A stretch of 45,978 nucleotides of DNA from Candidatus Bathyarchaeota archaeon (GTDB lineage Archaea; Thermoproteota; Bathyarchaeia; TCS64), in assembly GCA_016930055.1 (NCBI GenBank), contig JAFGHP010000049.1, positions 1-45,978 of the forward strand. The letters are read 5' to 3'. The notes under the pieces are model-generated. The model saw nothing but the letters and a program-made list of their open reading frames with translations. It did no database searches and had not been told where the DNA came from. The position numbers and the translations under genes are program-made. Below, piece by piece: positions 34,261 to 42,923 of this stretch (its first letter is position 1; the number at the start of each line of letters is the position of its first letter).

Positions 34261-35946
34261 ATGAGTTCTAATGCTGAAGTTGCTTCGATTCTATACGAAA
34301 TAGCAGAGATTTTAACTATAAAAAATGATAGATTTAGAAGCCGTGCCTATCAACAGGCAGCACAACGAATTACTAGTTTAACCGAAGATGTGAAAAAGAT
34401 TAGAGAAAATGGCACATTGGAAGATATCCCAGGGATAGGAAAAAGCATATCTGCAACAATAATAGAAATTCTTGATTATGGACAATCAACTATTTTAGAA
34501 GAACTGAAAGAAAGTTTACCAAAAGGCGTCCAAGAGTTAATGGAGCTTGAGGGAATTGGTCCTCGAATAGCCATGAAATTTGTTACTGAACTCAAAATTG
34601 TAAACATTGATCAATTAGAGCAAGCAGCAAAAGAAGGAAAGATTAGAGACCTTAGAGGTTTTGGTGAAAAAAAAGAAGCAAATATTCTTCAATCCATTAA
34701 AGATTATAAAAATAGACAAACACGTTTCTTACTTGGATCAATTTTACCTGTAGTAGATGAAATGGTTCTTTGGATGAAAGGGTCAAGTTCTGTAAATAAA
34801 ATTGAGGTAGCTGGCTCATTTAGAAGAAAAAAGGAGACAGTAGGTGATTTAGACTTATTAGTGGCCTCAAATAATGTAGATGAATCGTCTGAACGATTTA
34901 TTTCAATGCCTCCAATTGAAAGAATTGTCAGCCATGGACCCACACGTAGTACCGTATATCTTAAAGGCCATTTACAGGTAGATTGTCGCATAATTAAACC
35001 CGAAGCTTATGGTGCTGCACTCCAATATTTTACAGGAAGTAAAGAACATAATGTAAAATTACGAACTATAGGAGTAAAACTAGGTTATAAGTTGAATGAA
35101 TATGGATTATTTAATCGCGAAAACGATGAATTGGTTGCTTCGGAAACTGAAGAAGAAATATACAATTTATTGGGAATGGATTGGATACCTCCAGAATTAA
35201 GAGAAAACAGAGGAGAGATAGAAGCAGCTTTAGAAAGAAGACTCCCTCATTTAATTGGATATAATGAAGTAAAAGGGGATCTTCACTTACATACTAACTG
35301 GAGTGATGGAACAGCATCAATATTTGAAATGGTTGAAGCAGCAAAATCTTATGGTTTAAAATACATAGCAATTTGCGATCATTCAAAAAGTTTAGCGATA
35401 GCACATGGATTAGATGAAGACAGATTATCTAAACAAGGTAAAGAAATCGATAAAATAAACAAAAAATTAGATGATTTTAAAGTACTTAAGGGAATAGAAT
35501 GCGACATTAAAGCTGATGGTAATCTAGACTTCCCTAAATCGGTTCTGAAAGACTTGGATTTTGTAGTTGCTAGCATACACAGTGGATTTAAGAATGATGA
35601 GAAAACCATGACTGAAAGGATTATATCAGCTATACATAATGATCATGTATCAACAATTGGTCACCCTACTGGAAGAATAATACAAAAAAGAAGCCCATAC
35701 CAATTAAATTTAGAGAAAGTAATGGAAGCTGCAGCACAACAAAAAGTTGGTTTAGAGATTAACGGTTTTCCAGATAGGTTAGATCTCGACGATATTTCAA
35801 CCCGAAAAGCAAAGGAGTTAGGAGTAAAATTAAGCATTGGCAGCGATGCCCATGCTCCAAGCCAGATCAATTTCTTAAAATTAGGTATATCTGTCGCTAG
35901 ACGTGGTTGGCTGGAATACAACGATGTAATAAACACAAAATTTTAA
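34261..35946 (+). CDS. polX: Family X DNA polymerase with PHP domain (PolX)
   Basis: This 561-residue enzyme combines a polymerase-beta-type domain (residues 1-330) with a C-terminal PHP phosphoesterase. Two helix-hairpin-helix motifs (LEDIPGIGKSISATI and LMELEGIGPRIAMKF) bind DNA. The catalytic carboxylates are in VGDLDLLV near 195-202 and LQVDCRII near 243, so the polymerase appears intact. The PHP domain begins GDLHLHTNWSDGT near 339 and ends SIGSDAHAP, with its metal His/Asp residues in place. The family fills short gaps in base excision repair and trims 3' ends. Confidence 0.92.
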   Translation: MSSNAEVASILYEIAEILTIKNDRFRSRAYQQAAQRITSLTEDVKKIRENGTLEDIPGIGKSISATIIEILDYGQSTILEELKESLPKGVQELMELEGIGPRIAMKFVTELKIVNIDQLEQAAKEGKIRDLRGFGEKKEANILQSIKDYKNRQTRFLLGSILPVVDEMVLWMKGSSSVNKIEVAGSFRRKKETVGDLDLLVASNNVDESSERFISMPPIERIVSHGPTRSTVYLKGHLQVDCRIIKPEAYGAALQYFTGSKEHNVKLRTIGVKLGYKLNEYGLFNRENDELVASETEEEIYNLLGMDWIPPELRENRGEIEAALERRLPHLIGYNEVKGDLHLHTNWSDGTASIFEMVEAAKSYGLKYIAICDHSKSLAIAHGLDEDRLSKQGKEIDKINKKLDDFKVLKGIECDIKADGNLDFPKSVLKDLDFVVASIHSGFKNDEKTMTERIISAIHNDHVSTIGHPTGRIIQKRSPYQLNLEKVMEAAAQQKVGLEINGFPDRLDLDDISTRKAKELGVKLSIGSDAHAPSQINFLKLGISVARRGWLEYNDVINTKF

Positions 35947-35951
35947 TATAA

Positions 35952-36614
35952 TTATATTTTTTTAAAAAATATTTTTTCGATTAATTCAAAAAAATAATCT
36001 CGACTAGGTGGCCAAGTTAAAAACACACATAAAATGAGGCTAAAAAAAGTAATTACTAATTGAGTTAAAACATTTCCTAAAATATCATTAAAAAAATTAA
36101 AAATGTAACTACCAAATACCGCTCCAATCGAATATAAAATCGTTTTACCAAAGGCTTCGATAAAAAACAATTTATAAAAAGGTAAACGTCTTGTTCCAGC
36201 TAACATTATTATTGGCGTATCAGGTAAAGGCGTCATTGATACAGCTAGGATAGCCCATAATCCAAATTTGTTAATCCATTTAGCAATATAATCGGTGGTT
36301 TTGGTGTTCTCTGTAATTATTTCTGCTACACTAATCCCCAATAAATAAGGAATTAGATCACCTAAAGCTCCACCAATTCCTGCAACAGTTCCGAGTAATA
36401 ATGGATTAAAATTACTTGATAATACTAAAAATAAGGGTATAAAAACGTCTCTAGCAACCATAGTTGCATGACTTAGTAGTGTAACAATAAAAATACCAAA
36501 TAAGCCATATTTTTCCAAATCTGTTTGAAAAAAAAGAACATTCCAGAGGATTAAACCTGATACTAAAGATATTATAATTAATCCAATAAATATAATTGAA
36601 TTTTTTTTATTCAA
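35952..36614 (-). CDS. DedA/VTT-domain membrane protein
   Basis: This 220-residue integral membrane protein of the SNARE-associated/DedA (VTT) family has about five hydrophobic segments. The signature loop GTVAGIGGALGDLIPYLLG and the later AVSMTPLPDTPIIMLAGTRRLPFYKLF match the family, including the basic residue after the re-entrant loop. VTT proteins are linked to lipid flipping or export. The TTG start has a GAGG ribosome-binding site upstream. It converges with polX, with 5 nt between the stops. Confidence 0.8.
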   Translation of the reverse strand: MNKKNSIIFIGLIIISLVSGLILWNVLFFQTDLEKYGLFGIFIVTLLSHATMVARDVFIPLFLVLSSNFNPLLLGTVAGIGGALGDLIPYLLGISVAEIITENTKTTDYIAKWINKFGLWAILAVSMTPLPDTPIIMLAGTRRLPFYKLFFIEAFGKTILYSIGAVFGSYIFNFFNDILGNVLTQLVITFFSLILCVFLTWPPSRDYFFELIEKIFFKKI

Positions 36615-36728
36615 AACAATAATCCTCTTTTATTCACTTTATGATCATCTAATCTAATTACTTACTGTTAATTAATTAAATTTTAATTTTTAAAATCTCA
36701 AGAATATATTATGTAACTAGTAAAAATT

Positions 36729-36896
36729 TTAACTAGTAGCTAAAATATAGAATTGTAAAAGAACCAATAAAATTTGTACTGCAAATATTAAGTATAAATA
36801 CTTTTTTTCTAATTTTGTTCTATAAAATAATGATACTCCTAAAAGAATAAAAAATAATGTCTGGAGTAACGAAACATCAATAACCATATTATTCAT
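36729..36896 (-). CDS. 55-residue two-span membrane protein
   Basis: A small open frame, starting ATG AAT AAT ATG and ending TAA, encodes two hydrophobic segments: LLQTLFFILLGVSLFY (residues 9-24) and YLIFAVQILLVLLQFYIL (35-52). They are separated by a basic loop, RTKLEKK (26-32). A TATA-like ATTTATATAG on the minus strand, near 36911-36920, lies about 20 nt before the start. Length, hydrophobicity and promoter support a real gene, but no family is recognised. The rest of the gap to the DedA gene (36615-36728) shows only AT-rich DNA. Confidence 0.5.
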   Translation of the reverse strand: MNNMVIDVSLLQTLFFILLGVSLFYRTKLEKKYLYLIFAVQILLVLLQFYILATS

Positions 36897-36910
36897 TATA
36901 GTATAAGAAC

Positions 36911-36920
36911 TATATAAATA
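36911..36920 (-). promoter_or_regulatory. TATA-like promoter of the 55-residue membrane protein
   Basis: The minus strand reads TATTTATATA here, about 20 nt before the ATG at 36896, consistent with a nearly leaderless transcript. Confidence 0.35.
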
Positions 36921-36935
36921 AAAATTATTAGGAAT

Positions 36936-37547
36936 TTAGTACGGTTTTACAAGAATTTCATTCATTTTTAAGTCTTTTATTCTATTGGATTCTACAGGTG
37001 TAACAACCATTGCTGTATCTGCTCCGGCATGACTTCCTGCAACGCAAATTACTGTTTTGTTTGGGGGAACTGCATTACTATCAACTGCCATCATTGCTAC
37101 TTCTGCACATACTTTAACTCCCTGCGAAAATAGGCGTAATGTATTAGCAATTATTACATTAACTGGTGGTATAATAAATGGAAGCACGCCATCTTGAGGT
37201 TGATTTTTTTCTGGTTTTTGTCTACCCATACCTACTGCGACTCCACCCGTAAGAACATCAGTACAAGTCACTACTTTGCCATATTTTTCAAGTTTTTCAC
37301 GTGTTTCAGCGGATAAGCTTTGTATTCCAGATGCTCTATAACCGGTCTGATGGGTTACAAAAACAAGTTTAAGTCCAGAATCTTTGAATATTTCAACTGC
37401 TCTTTCACCTGTATATCCTGTTGAAGTTGAAACAATAATAGTGTCAATATGTCTTTCCTTTGCAGATTCTAGAGCAATTTTAAGAGTATCATCGGTGTGT
37501 TCTTTACCACCTTTATCCCATATAGTAACTTTTCTTATGCTACTCAT
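36936..37547 (-). CDS. Stand-alone pyruvate kinase C-terminal-like domain protein (COG1751)
   Basis: This 203-residue protein matches the COG1751 family, a free-standing version of the alpha/beta C-terminal domain of pyruvate kinase. It has no catalytic barrel, so it cannot be pyruvate kinase itself. The fold is seen in IIVSTSTGYTGERAVEIFK, then LKLVFVTHQTGYR and a central DVLTGGVAVGMG glycine-rich loop; the C-terminal half has VICVAGSHAGADTAMVV. In pyruvate kinase this domain binds allosteric effectors; a small-ligand-binding role is an inference. It starts with ATG and lies on the same strand, downstream of the radical SAM gene. Confidence 0.8.
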   Translation of the reverse strand: MSSIRKVTIWDKGGKEHTDDTLKIALESAKERHIDTIIVSTSTGYTGERAVEIFKDSGLKLVFVTHQTGYRASGIQSLSAETREKLEKYGKVVTCTDVLTGGVAVGMGRQKPEKNQPQDGVLPFIIPPVNVIIANTLRLFSQGVKVCAEVAMMAVDSNAVPPNKTVICVAGSHAGADTAMVVTPVESNRIKDLKMNEILVKPY

Positions 37548-37605
37548 TTTATTTCACATCAAAACCTGTTTTTTTAAAGAGATCGTAGCAGATAATGTTT
37601 TGTAT

Positions 37606-38637
37606 TCAATTTAGTAGGTTGTGGATCTCTCTTTCACCAGTTATTGGAATATGTTTGCCACAGTTTAAACAATTCATTTTATCATTTAGATTCCATCCAG
37701 TGATTTCGTAGCCTACGCGATTAATTACATGTTTACCACAATTGGGACAAATCGTGTCCTCATAACCTTTTTCTGAGACATTACCTATGTAAACATAATT
37801 TACTCCTTCAGATTTAGCAATATCTTTTGCTTTAATCAGAGTATTAAATGGTGTCGCAGGAATATTATTAAATTTATAATTAGGATAAAACCTACTAAGA
37901 TGTAAAGGTACATCAGGACCCATTTCGTTAACTAAAAATTTTGCCATTTTCCTTGTTTCCTCTGGATCATCATTAATATTAGGTATTATTAGAAAAGTAA
38001 CTTCAATATGTACACCACGACGATGCATTTCAATAGTTGCATTTAATACACTCTGAAGATCAGCTGAACAATATTTGCGATAAAATTCATCGCTAAACCC
38101 TTTCCAATCAACATTTGCAGCATCAATTAAATCAACAAAACGTTCTAATGCTTCAAGGCTTACATAACCGTTAGTAACAAGAACATTCTTAATATCCTCT
38201 TTTTTAGCTATCTTTGCACAATCCTCTACATATTCCAAATTTATTAAAGGTTCATTATAAGTATAAGCAATACTTGTACATTCCTGTGTATGTGCCGTAT
38301 CTATAATATAATCAGGTGGCCAACGTTGTGTTTTTCCTGTTGGTGGTTTAGCCATACTAATATGCCAATTCTGGCACCATGGACAAGTAAAACTACACCC
38401 AACACTACTAATGCTCAAAGATAAGCTTCCTGGATAAAAATGAGCTAAAGGTTTTTTCTCAATTGGATCAACAGCAATAGAACTTAGAATGCCGTATGTC
38501 TCGTTGTATATTTTTCCATCTCGATTACTTTTTGTTCCACAAAATCCGTTCTGTCCTGGTTTAATAACGCATTTTCTGGGACAAATAATGCATCTCGTTG
38601 TATTATCATCAATTTTTTCTTGATATCGAGATAACAT
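37606..38637 (-). CDS. AmmeMemoRadiSam system radical SAM enzyme
   Basis: This protein is a PflA-like radical SAM enzyme of the AmmeMemoRadiSam group. The cluster motif is CSFTCPWCQNW, a C-x3-C-x2-C sequence. An N-terminal CIICPRKCVIKPGQNGFC cysteine region precedes it, and a C-terminal zinc-ribbon-like part has CPNCG and CLNCG. In this system the enzyme occurs with AMMECR1 and MEMO proteins; the AMMECR1 gene is 19 kb away and MEMO is not in this window. The frame allows TTG 38646, but ATG 38637 lies about 35 nt after a TATA-like box at 38665-38676. It is divergent from a second radical SAM gene. Confidence 0.85.
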   Translation of the reverse strand: MLSRYQEKIDDNTTRCIICPRKCVIKPGQNGFCGTKSNRDGKIYNETYGILSSIAVDPIEKKPLAHFYPGSLSLSISSVGCSFTCPWCQNWHISMAKPPTGKTQRWPPDYIIDTAHTQECTSIAYTYNEPLINLEYVEDCAKIAKKEDIKNVLVTNGYVSLEALERFVDLIDAANVDWKGFSDEFYRKYCSADLQSVLNATIEMHRRGVHIEVTFLIIPNINDDPEETRKMAKFLVNEMGPDVPLHLSRFYPNYKFNNIPATPFNTLIKAKDIAKSEGVNYVYIGNVSEKGYEDTICPNCGKHVINRVGYEITGWNLNDKMNCLNCGKHIPITGEREIHNLLN

Positions 38638-38664
38638 TTTTATCAATTAAATATTAAAACGTCT

Positions 38665-38705
38665 CTTTTAAATATCTTCTATTAAAGATTAAATTATTTA
38701 AAATA
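38665..38705. promoter_or_regulatory. Divergent TATA-like promoters between the two radical SAM genes
   Basis: GATATTTAAAAG on the minus strand (38665-38676) serves the AmmeMemoRadiSam gene, and TATTTAAAAT on the plus strand (38696-38705) lies about 25 nt before ATG 38725. Both transcripts would have very short leaders. Confidence 0.4.
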
Positions 38706-38724
38706 TTATAAATACTGATTATGA

Positions 38725-39786
38725 ATGTGGAGAATTTTTAATGAAAATATTTTTAATAATATTGGTATAAAAAGAGCTCTTCCAAGATATCTCGATGTTT
38801 TAAAAGGGAATAAACTTCCATATTATGTATTAGATCGAAATTATTTAGCGAATTTTAGTTATGAAATGTCCATAGAGGATTTATGGGATCTACACGAAGA
38901 AATATTAGATAATTATAATGAGATTATAAAAGAAAACATAGGAATGAAAACTGATTTTAATTTCTCTTTTCTATCATTAAAAATTGAAATTGCTAAAAGA
39001 ATTATGGAGTCTTGCATTTTTTGCGAAAGAAGGTGTAAAATAAACCGCTTAGAAAGCAAAAAAGGTTATTGTGGATGTGGTAACAACTTTTCTTTATCAA
39101 ATGCTTTTCCCCATATGGGTGAAGAACCTGAATTAATTCCTTCAGGAACAGTATTTACTTGTGGTTGTACTATTAGATGTCTTCATTGTCAAAACTACGA
39201 GATAAGTCAATGGTATGATAAGGGAATAGAGATTAACTCAAGTCAAATGGCGAAAATAGTATTAAACCTGAAAGAAAACGGATGTATAAACATCAATATG
39301 GTTGGTGGTGAACCAACACCTAACACTTACTTATGGTTAAAAACAATGGGAGAAACATCATGTATTTTACCTACAATTTGGAATAGCAATAGTTATTACA
39401 GTATCGAGACTTCGAAACTGTTAGCTGGTTTTATTGATGTTTATCTTCTAGATTTTAAATACGGTAATAATGATTGTGCTCTTAAAATATCTGGAGCTGA
39501 AAATTATTTTGAGGTATGTAAAAGAAACCATTTAATGGCAAAGGAATACGGTGAACTGTTAATCCGTGTACTGGTTCTCCCAGGACATAATGAATGTTGT
39601 ACTCGCCCAATTTTAGAATGGATAGTAGAAAATCTTGGTGAATGGACCCGAGTAAATCTACTTTTTCAATATAGACCTGAATGGAGAGCATCTGAAATAA
39701 ATGAGTTGAAAAGACGTCTCAATTCTAATGAAATAGCTGAAGCAATAAAGATAGCAAAAGATGTTGGTTTAAAAAACCTTGTTTAA
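38725..39786 (+). CDS. PflA-like radical SAM protein (COG1313-like)
   Basis: This 353-residue radical SAM protein has the cluster motif CTIRCLHCQNYEIS. An upstream cysteine group, CIFCERRCKINR then GYCGCG, resembles the extra Cys region of the PflX/COG1313 group. The barrel has INMVGGEPTPNTYLWL, the GGE motif that binds the SAM amino group, and later YLLDFKYG. The target is unknown. It is divergent from the AmmeMemoRadiSam enzyme and overlaps the end of the convergent proteasome alpha gene by 4 nt. The ATG fits a leaderless transcript. Confidence 0.8.
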   Translation: MWRIFNENIFNNIGIKRALPRYLDVLKGNKLPYYVLDRNYLANFSYEMSIEDLWDLHEEILDNYNEIIKENIGMKTDFNFSFLSLKIEIAKRIMESCIFCERRCKINRLESKKGYCGCGNNFSLSNAFPHMGEEPELIPSGTVFTCGCTIRCLHCQNYEISQWYDKGIEINSSQMAKIVLNLKENGCININMVGGEPTPNTYLWLKTMGETSCILPTIWNSNSYYSIETSKLLAGFIDVYLLDFKYGNNDCALKISGAENYFEVCKRNHLMAKEYGELLIRVLVLPGHNECCTRPILEWIVENLGEWTRVNLLFQYRPEWRASEINELKRRLNSNEIAEAIKIAKDVGLKNLV

Positions 39787-40484
39787 AAATATTTTTGGAC
39801 TTCCTCTTCAGTAAGTTTTTTAAAAGTTTTTTTAGAAGAAGGAATAATTGCTACATTAATATTTTCTGGTTTTAGACTACTTCCATATGCAGTTTTAACT
39901 GCTTCAATACATAATTTAGTAATATCATCCAAAGACATGTTTGAATTATATTGTTTTTCTAAAATTTCTTTACCTTTTTCACTATTCATACCTAAAGCTG
40001 TAGCTTTGTAGCCTCTATAACTTCCGCTGGGATCTATACTTAGAAGATGGGGCCCAGTGGAATCTACACCAGCAATTATCATACTTACACCAAAGGGTCT
40101 TATCCCAGCATTTTGCGTATATTGCTGCAAAAGATCTCCAACGTTTATCACTAATCCTTCTATGCCTATTGGTTCATCATAAGTCATTGTATGACCTTGG
40201 CAAGCAAGGCGTGCTTCTCTTACTAATACTCTTGCATCTGGACTAAAACCAGCAATTACAGTGGCAACATGAGTATCTAATTCAAAGAGTTTTTTGCTAA
40301 AACGAGAATCTTCAAGACTACTACTTAAAACTTCAACTGCTGTTAAAACTACACCATCTTTAGTATAAGCACCAGCAACAGGGGCTCCACGTTTCACTAG
40401 CTCTAAAGCATATTCAACTTGGTATATTCTACCCTCTGGTGAAAAAATTGTTATTGCTTCATCATATTCTCTTCCTCTAGACAT
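39783..40484 (-). CDS. psmA: Proteasome alpha subunit
   Basis: This 233-residue protein is the archaeal 20S proteasome alpha subunit. The N-terminal YDEAITIFSPEGRIYQVEYA is the alpha signature that forms the gate and the ring helix; the fold continues with GVVLTAVEV, VATVIAGFSPDARVLV and GPHLLSIDPSGSYRGYKATALG. As expected for an alpha subunit, there is no processed catalytic Thr. The tail ends in EEEVQKYF. The start is ATG. It has its own unit between a convergent radical SAM gene and tiaS upstream. Confidence 0.95.
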   Translation of the reverse strand: MSRGREYDEAITIFSPEGRIYQVEYALELVKRGAPVAGAYTKDGVVLTAVEVLSSSLEDSRFSKKLFELDTHVATVIAGFSPDARVLVREARLACQGHTMTYDEPIGIEGLVINVGDLLQQYTQNAGIRPFGVSMIIAGVDSTGPHLLSIDPSGSYRGYKATALGMNSEKGKEILEKQYNSNMSLDDITKLCIEAVKTAYGSSLKPENINVAIIPSSKKTFKKLTEEEVQKYF

Positions 40485-40606
40485 TCTAGTCGCCTTTGTT
40501 AAACGAATGTTAAGCGTCTATTTAAACATCATTTAACCATACTTTGTAGTATCAAAATTCGTTATTTAAAATAATATTTTTTTAGTCAAAAACTAATAAA
40601 ATAATC

Positions 40607-41920
40607 TTAACTATGCCAAGGTTGAAATAATAGTTCATTAAATAGTTTTTTTTCTATACCATATCTTTTTAATGGTTTTGTTAAATGTCGCTCTGCTCTT
40701 GGAGGTGGTAGATAGGTTTTAACTTTTATTTTTCTATCAACTTTTTCAATGTTCTTTGTTAAAGTTAGGTCTCTATATCCACATTTTTTGCATCTTAATC
40801 CTTGACCTATTCCCATTGATTCTGTAGCTGATCCACATTTGGGGCATTTTGGATTAGATAATTTCATAATATCTACTAAATTCAGTATTTCTATTTTTTC
40901 AACATTTACTGTTAGGCTTTCTTCAATTTTTTTTATGCTTCCTGAAACTATTACTTCATCTTCTGGTCTTAATTCTCTAATAATTTCCCGAAATTTACCT
41001 GAAGGTTCATAGACACTACAGTCAATTTCTCCTGTATCATCATAGATTTTAAAAATTACGTGACCTCCTAAAATAATCCAAGGCATTTTTAATATTTTTG
41101 CATGAATCGTTGCTGGGTTAAATTCTTTTAATTCAGAAATTTTGTATTTTTTTTCTATATGTTGGTCTGTTCCTTGATTTGATCTATATATTATCCAACA
41201 TTCAACTGGTTCAATTGGTTTTACTATTTTAAACCCATTAAAAACTGACTCAGCGGTTTCACCTCTGATACCATATAATACGGGGTCGGGTCCTCTAGGA
41301 GCAATTAAAATTTGGTTAGTATCATAGTCAATATTGTTGAAAGTTTCGGTTTCAAGTTTATCCATTTCAAAAACAGATTTTTTATCAAGTATTCTCTTTT
41401 TACCTCTATATTGAGGTAGTCTATATGTCAATAATTCAAAGGTGTGATCTTCTTTTAAGGTTCCTCCTATTGCTGCTAATGCCCCAATTAAACCGCGTCT
41501 ATTTTTGAATCCTATTGCATTACAGCAAAATTTGTTTATTAATTCCTCAGCTTCTTCTAATTTTACTATCGTTTGAACCACTTTTTTTGAGAAGTATTCC
41601 ATCTCCTCGGGGATGCTTCCTTTATGAAATACTATACCTGGATTCGTGTTATCACAATTAAAATCAGCTTGTTTCTCAACTTCTTCAATTATTGTTTTTT
41701 TAATCTTAAATTCTAATTCATCATCGAATTCAATTCGTAAGCATATTGCTCCATTGCCTCTTGTTTTCCAAGGTGCATTAGGATTTAATCTTAATAAAAT
41801 AGGATAATCAGCAAACCTTACTCCCATCTTTACAAATTTCTGAATTAAAGTAGCAGCTATATATGTTGTACATCCACCTTTAGGAGAATCGGTATCATCT
41901 ATACCAACATGAAGCAGCAA
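40607..41920 (-). CDS. tiaS: tRNA(Ile2) 2-agmatinylcytidine synthetase TiaS
   Basis: This 437-residue archaeal enzyme attaches agmatine to C34 of tRNA-Ile2 so that it reads AUA codons. The kinase-like N-terminal GIDDTDSPKGGCTTY is the family hallmark. Following it are NPNAPWKTRGNGAICLRI, an OB-fold near residues 280-345 (KMPWIILGGHVIF and DEVIVSGSIKKI) and a C-terminal zinc ribbon with CPKC and CKKC. The TTG start is immediately followed by the motif, as in homologues. The reading of AUA as Ile in this AT-rich genome would depend on it. Confidence 0.92.
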   Translation of the reverse strand: MLLHVGIDDTDSPKGGCTTYIAATLIQKFVKMGVRFADYPILLRLNPNAPWKTRGNGAICLRIEFDDELEFKIKKTIIEEVEKQADFNCDNTNPGIVFHKGSIPEEMEYFSKKVVQTIVKLEEAEELINKFCCNAIGFKNRRGLIGALAAIGGTLKEDHTFELLTYRLPQYRGKKRILDKKSVFEMDKLETETFNNIDYDTNQILIAPRGPDPVLYGIRGETAESVFNGFKIVKPIEPVECWIIYRSNQGTDQHIEKKYKISELKEFNPATIHAKILKMPWIILGGHVIFKIYDDTGEIDCSVYEPSGKFREIIRELRPEDEVIVSGSIKKIEESLTVNVEKIEILNLVDIMKLSNPKCPKCGSATESMGIGQGLRCKKCGYRDLTLTKNIEKVDRKIKVKTYLPPPRAERHLTKPLKRYGIEKKLFNELLFQPWHS

Positions 41921-42025
41921 TTGAACTCGTGAGGAGAGAAGTACGATAGTCTAAAAAGTTTATTCTAATATAATCGATTAAATTATAGATAATATTAAAT
42001 TATCTAAGAGAGGTATAGAACAGAA

Positions 42026-42514
42026 ATGCTTCTAGAAGCTAAAATTGATTCACTTAATCAAGCAAAAGTAGAAGGATACATTCAATTAGAAAACAACTTT
42101 CTCCCTCAGCCCATAACCTTCCTAATTGATACAGGTTGCTCCCAAACTTGTCTTCTACCAGATGATGTTGTCCGTTTAGGAATAGAACATAATAATTTAC
42201 CTATAGTCACTAAAACAATTATTACAGCAAATGGTCCAGTGAATCTGAAATTGTTAACAAAAGTTGAAGTAAGTATTCCTATTGTAGGAGGACTCTTTGA
42301 AAATAAAAGAAAAATTATTAAATTTCCTATAAATGAGCTCGCTTTCTTGCCACCTAATCTAAGTTATAAACCTCTACCTTCAAACATGGTATTTAGTCTA
42401 CTCGGAATGGACGTACTAAGATTCTTTCCACGTTGGACATGGAAAAAAGATAAACTTATAATGGATTTTGGGAAAAACGAATTAGATTCTCTAATCCAAA
42501 GTTTAAAAATTTAA
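42026..42514 (+). CDS. Retropepsin-like aspartic protease domain protein
   Basis: This 162-residue protein has a single aspartic-protease-like lobe. The active-site sequence is TFLIDTGCSQTCLLP, with the catalytic Asp in DTG, and the C-terminal half has the LLGMDVLRFF motif, in the same relative position as the ILG-hydrophobic motif of retroviral-type proteases. A single lobe would need to dimerise to be active. There is no signal peptide or zinc site. The ATG start gives a short leader. It is divergent from tiaS and convergent with an Lrp-type gene. Its substrate is unknown. Confidence 0.72.
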   Translation: MLLEAKIDSLNQAKVEGYIQLENNFLPQPITFLIDTGCSQTCLLPDDVVRLGIEHNNLPIVTKTIITANGPVNLKLLTKVEVSIPIVGGLFENKRKIIKFPINELAFLPPNLSYKPLPSNMVFSLLGMDVLRFFPRWTWKKDKLIMDFGKNELDSLIQSLKI

Positions 42515-42531
42515 AAAGAAGGACACAAAAC

Positions 42532-42759
42532 TTAAACTACTATCATTGTGAGTGTGCTTCTGACTTTATCTAATCGTCTTATTTTCCAACTAATGATATC
42601 TTTCAACTCTTGCATAGTTTCTGTTTCAATTCTAGCAATAATATCATAAACACCATAAACCATATGAGCTTCTCGTACTTCTTTTACATCTTTTAAACCT
42701 TTCAAAACTTCTGTCTCTGCACCAATCTCAGCATTGATTAATACAAACGCTGTAGCCAA
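42532..42759 (-). CDS. Stand-alone Lrp/AsnC ligand-binding (RAM) domain protein
   Basis: This 75-residue protein consists only of the C-terminal sensor domain of Lrp/AsnC regulators, without the helix-turn-helix. AFVLINAEIGAETEVLKGLK and VYGVYDIIARIETETMQELK are the alpha-beta repeats, and the protein ends with a RSTLTMIVV strand. Free RAM domains bind amino acids and can mix with full-length Lrp proteins. The start is TTG. It is divergent from the NAD(P)HX repair gene. Confidence 0.85.
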   Translation of the reverse strand: MATAFVLINAEIGAETEVLKGLKDVKEVREAHMVYGVYDIIARIETETMQELKDIISWKIRRLDKVRSTLTMIVV

Positions 42760-42923
42760 ATATACACCAAATAATATATCAAATTAAAAGTACTTAAAAG
42801 TTACCAGTATAATATGTTATTTTTTCTAAAAAACTATTTTTTTAAATATTTATTTATTTCTTGATCCTTTTTAATATTCTAATACGTGAGTTTTAAAATC
42901 TATGAGATGTATTTTTCATTATT

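Noticed and set aside
36715-36738. AACTAGTA repeated at 36715-36722 and 36731-36738
   Set aside because: This short AT-rich palindrome repeat lies downstream of the small membrane gene. It could be a weak terminator, but nothing supports a specific role.
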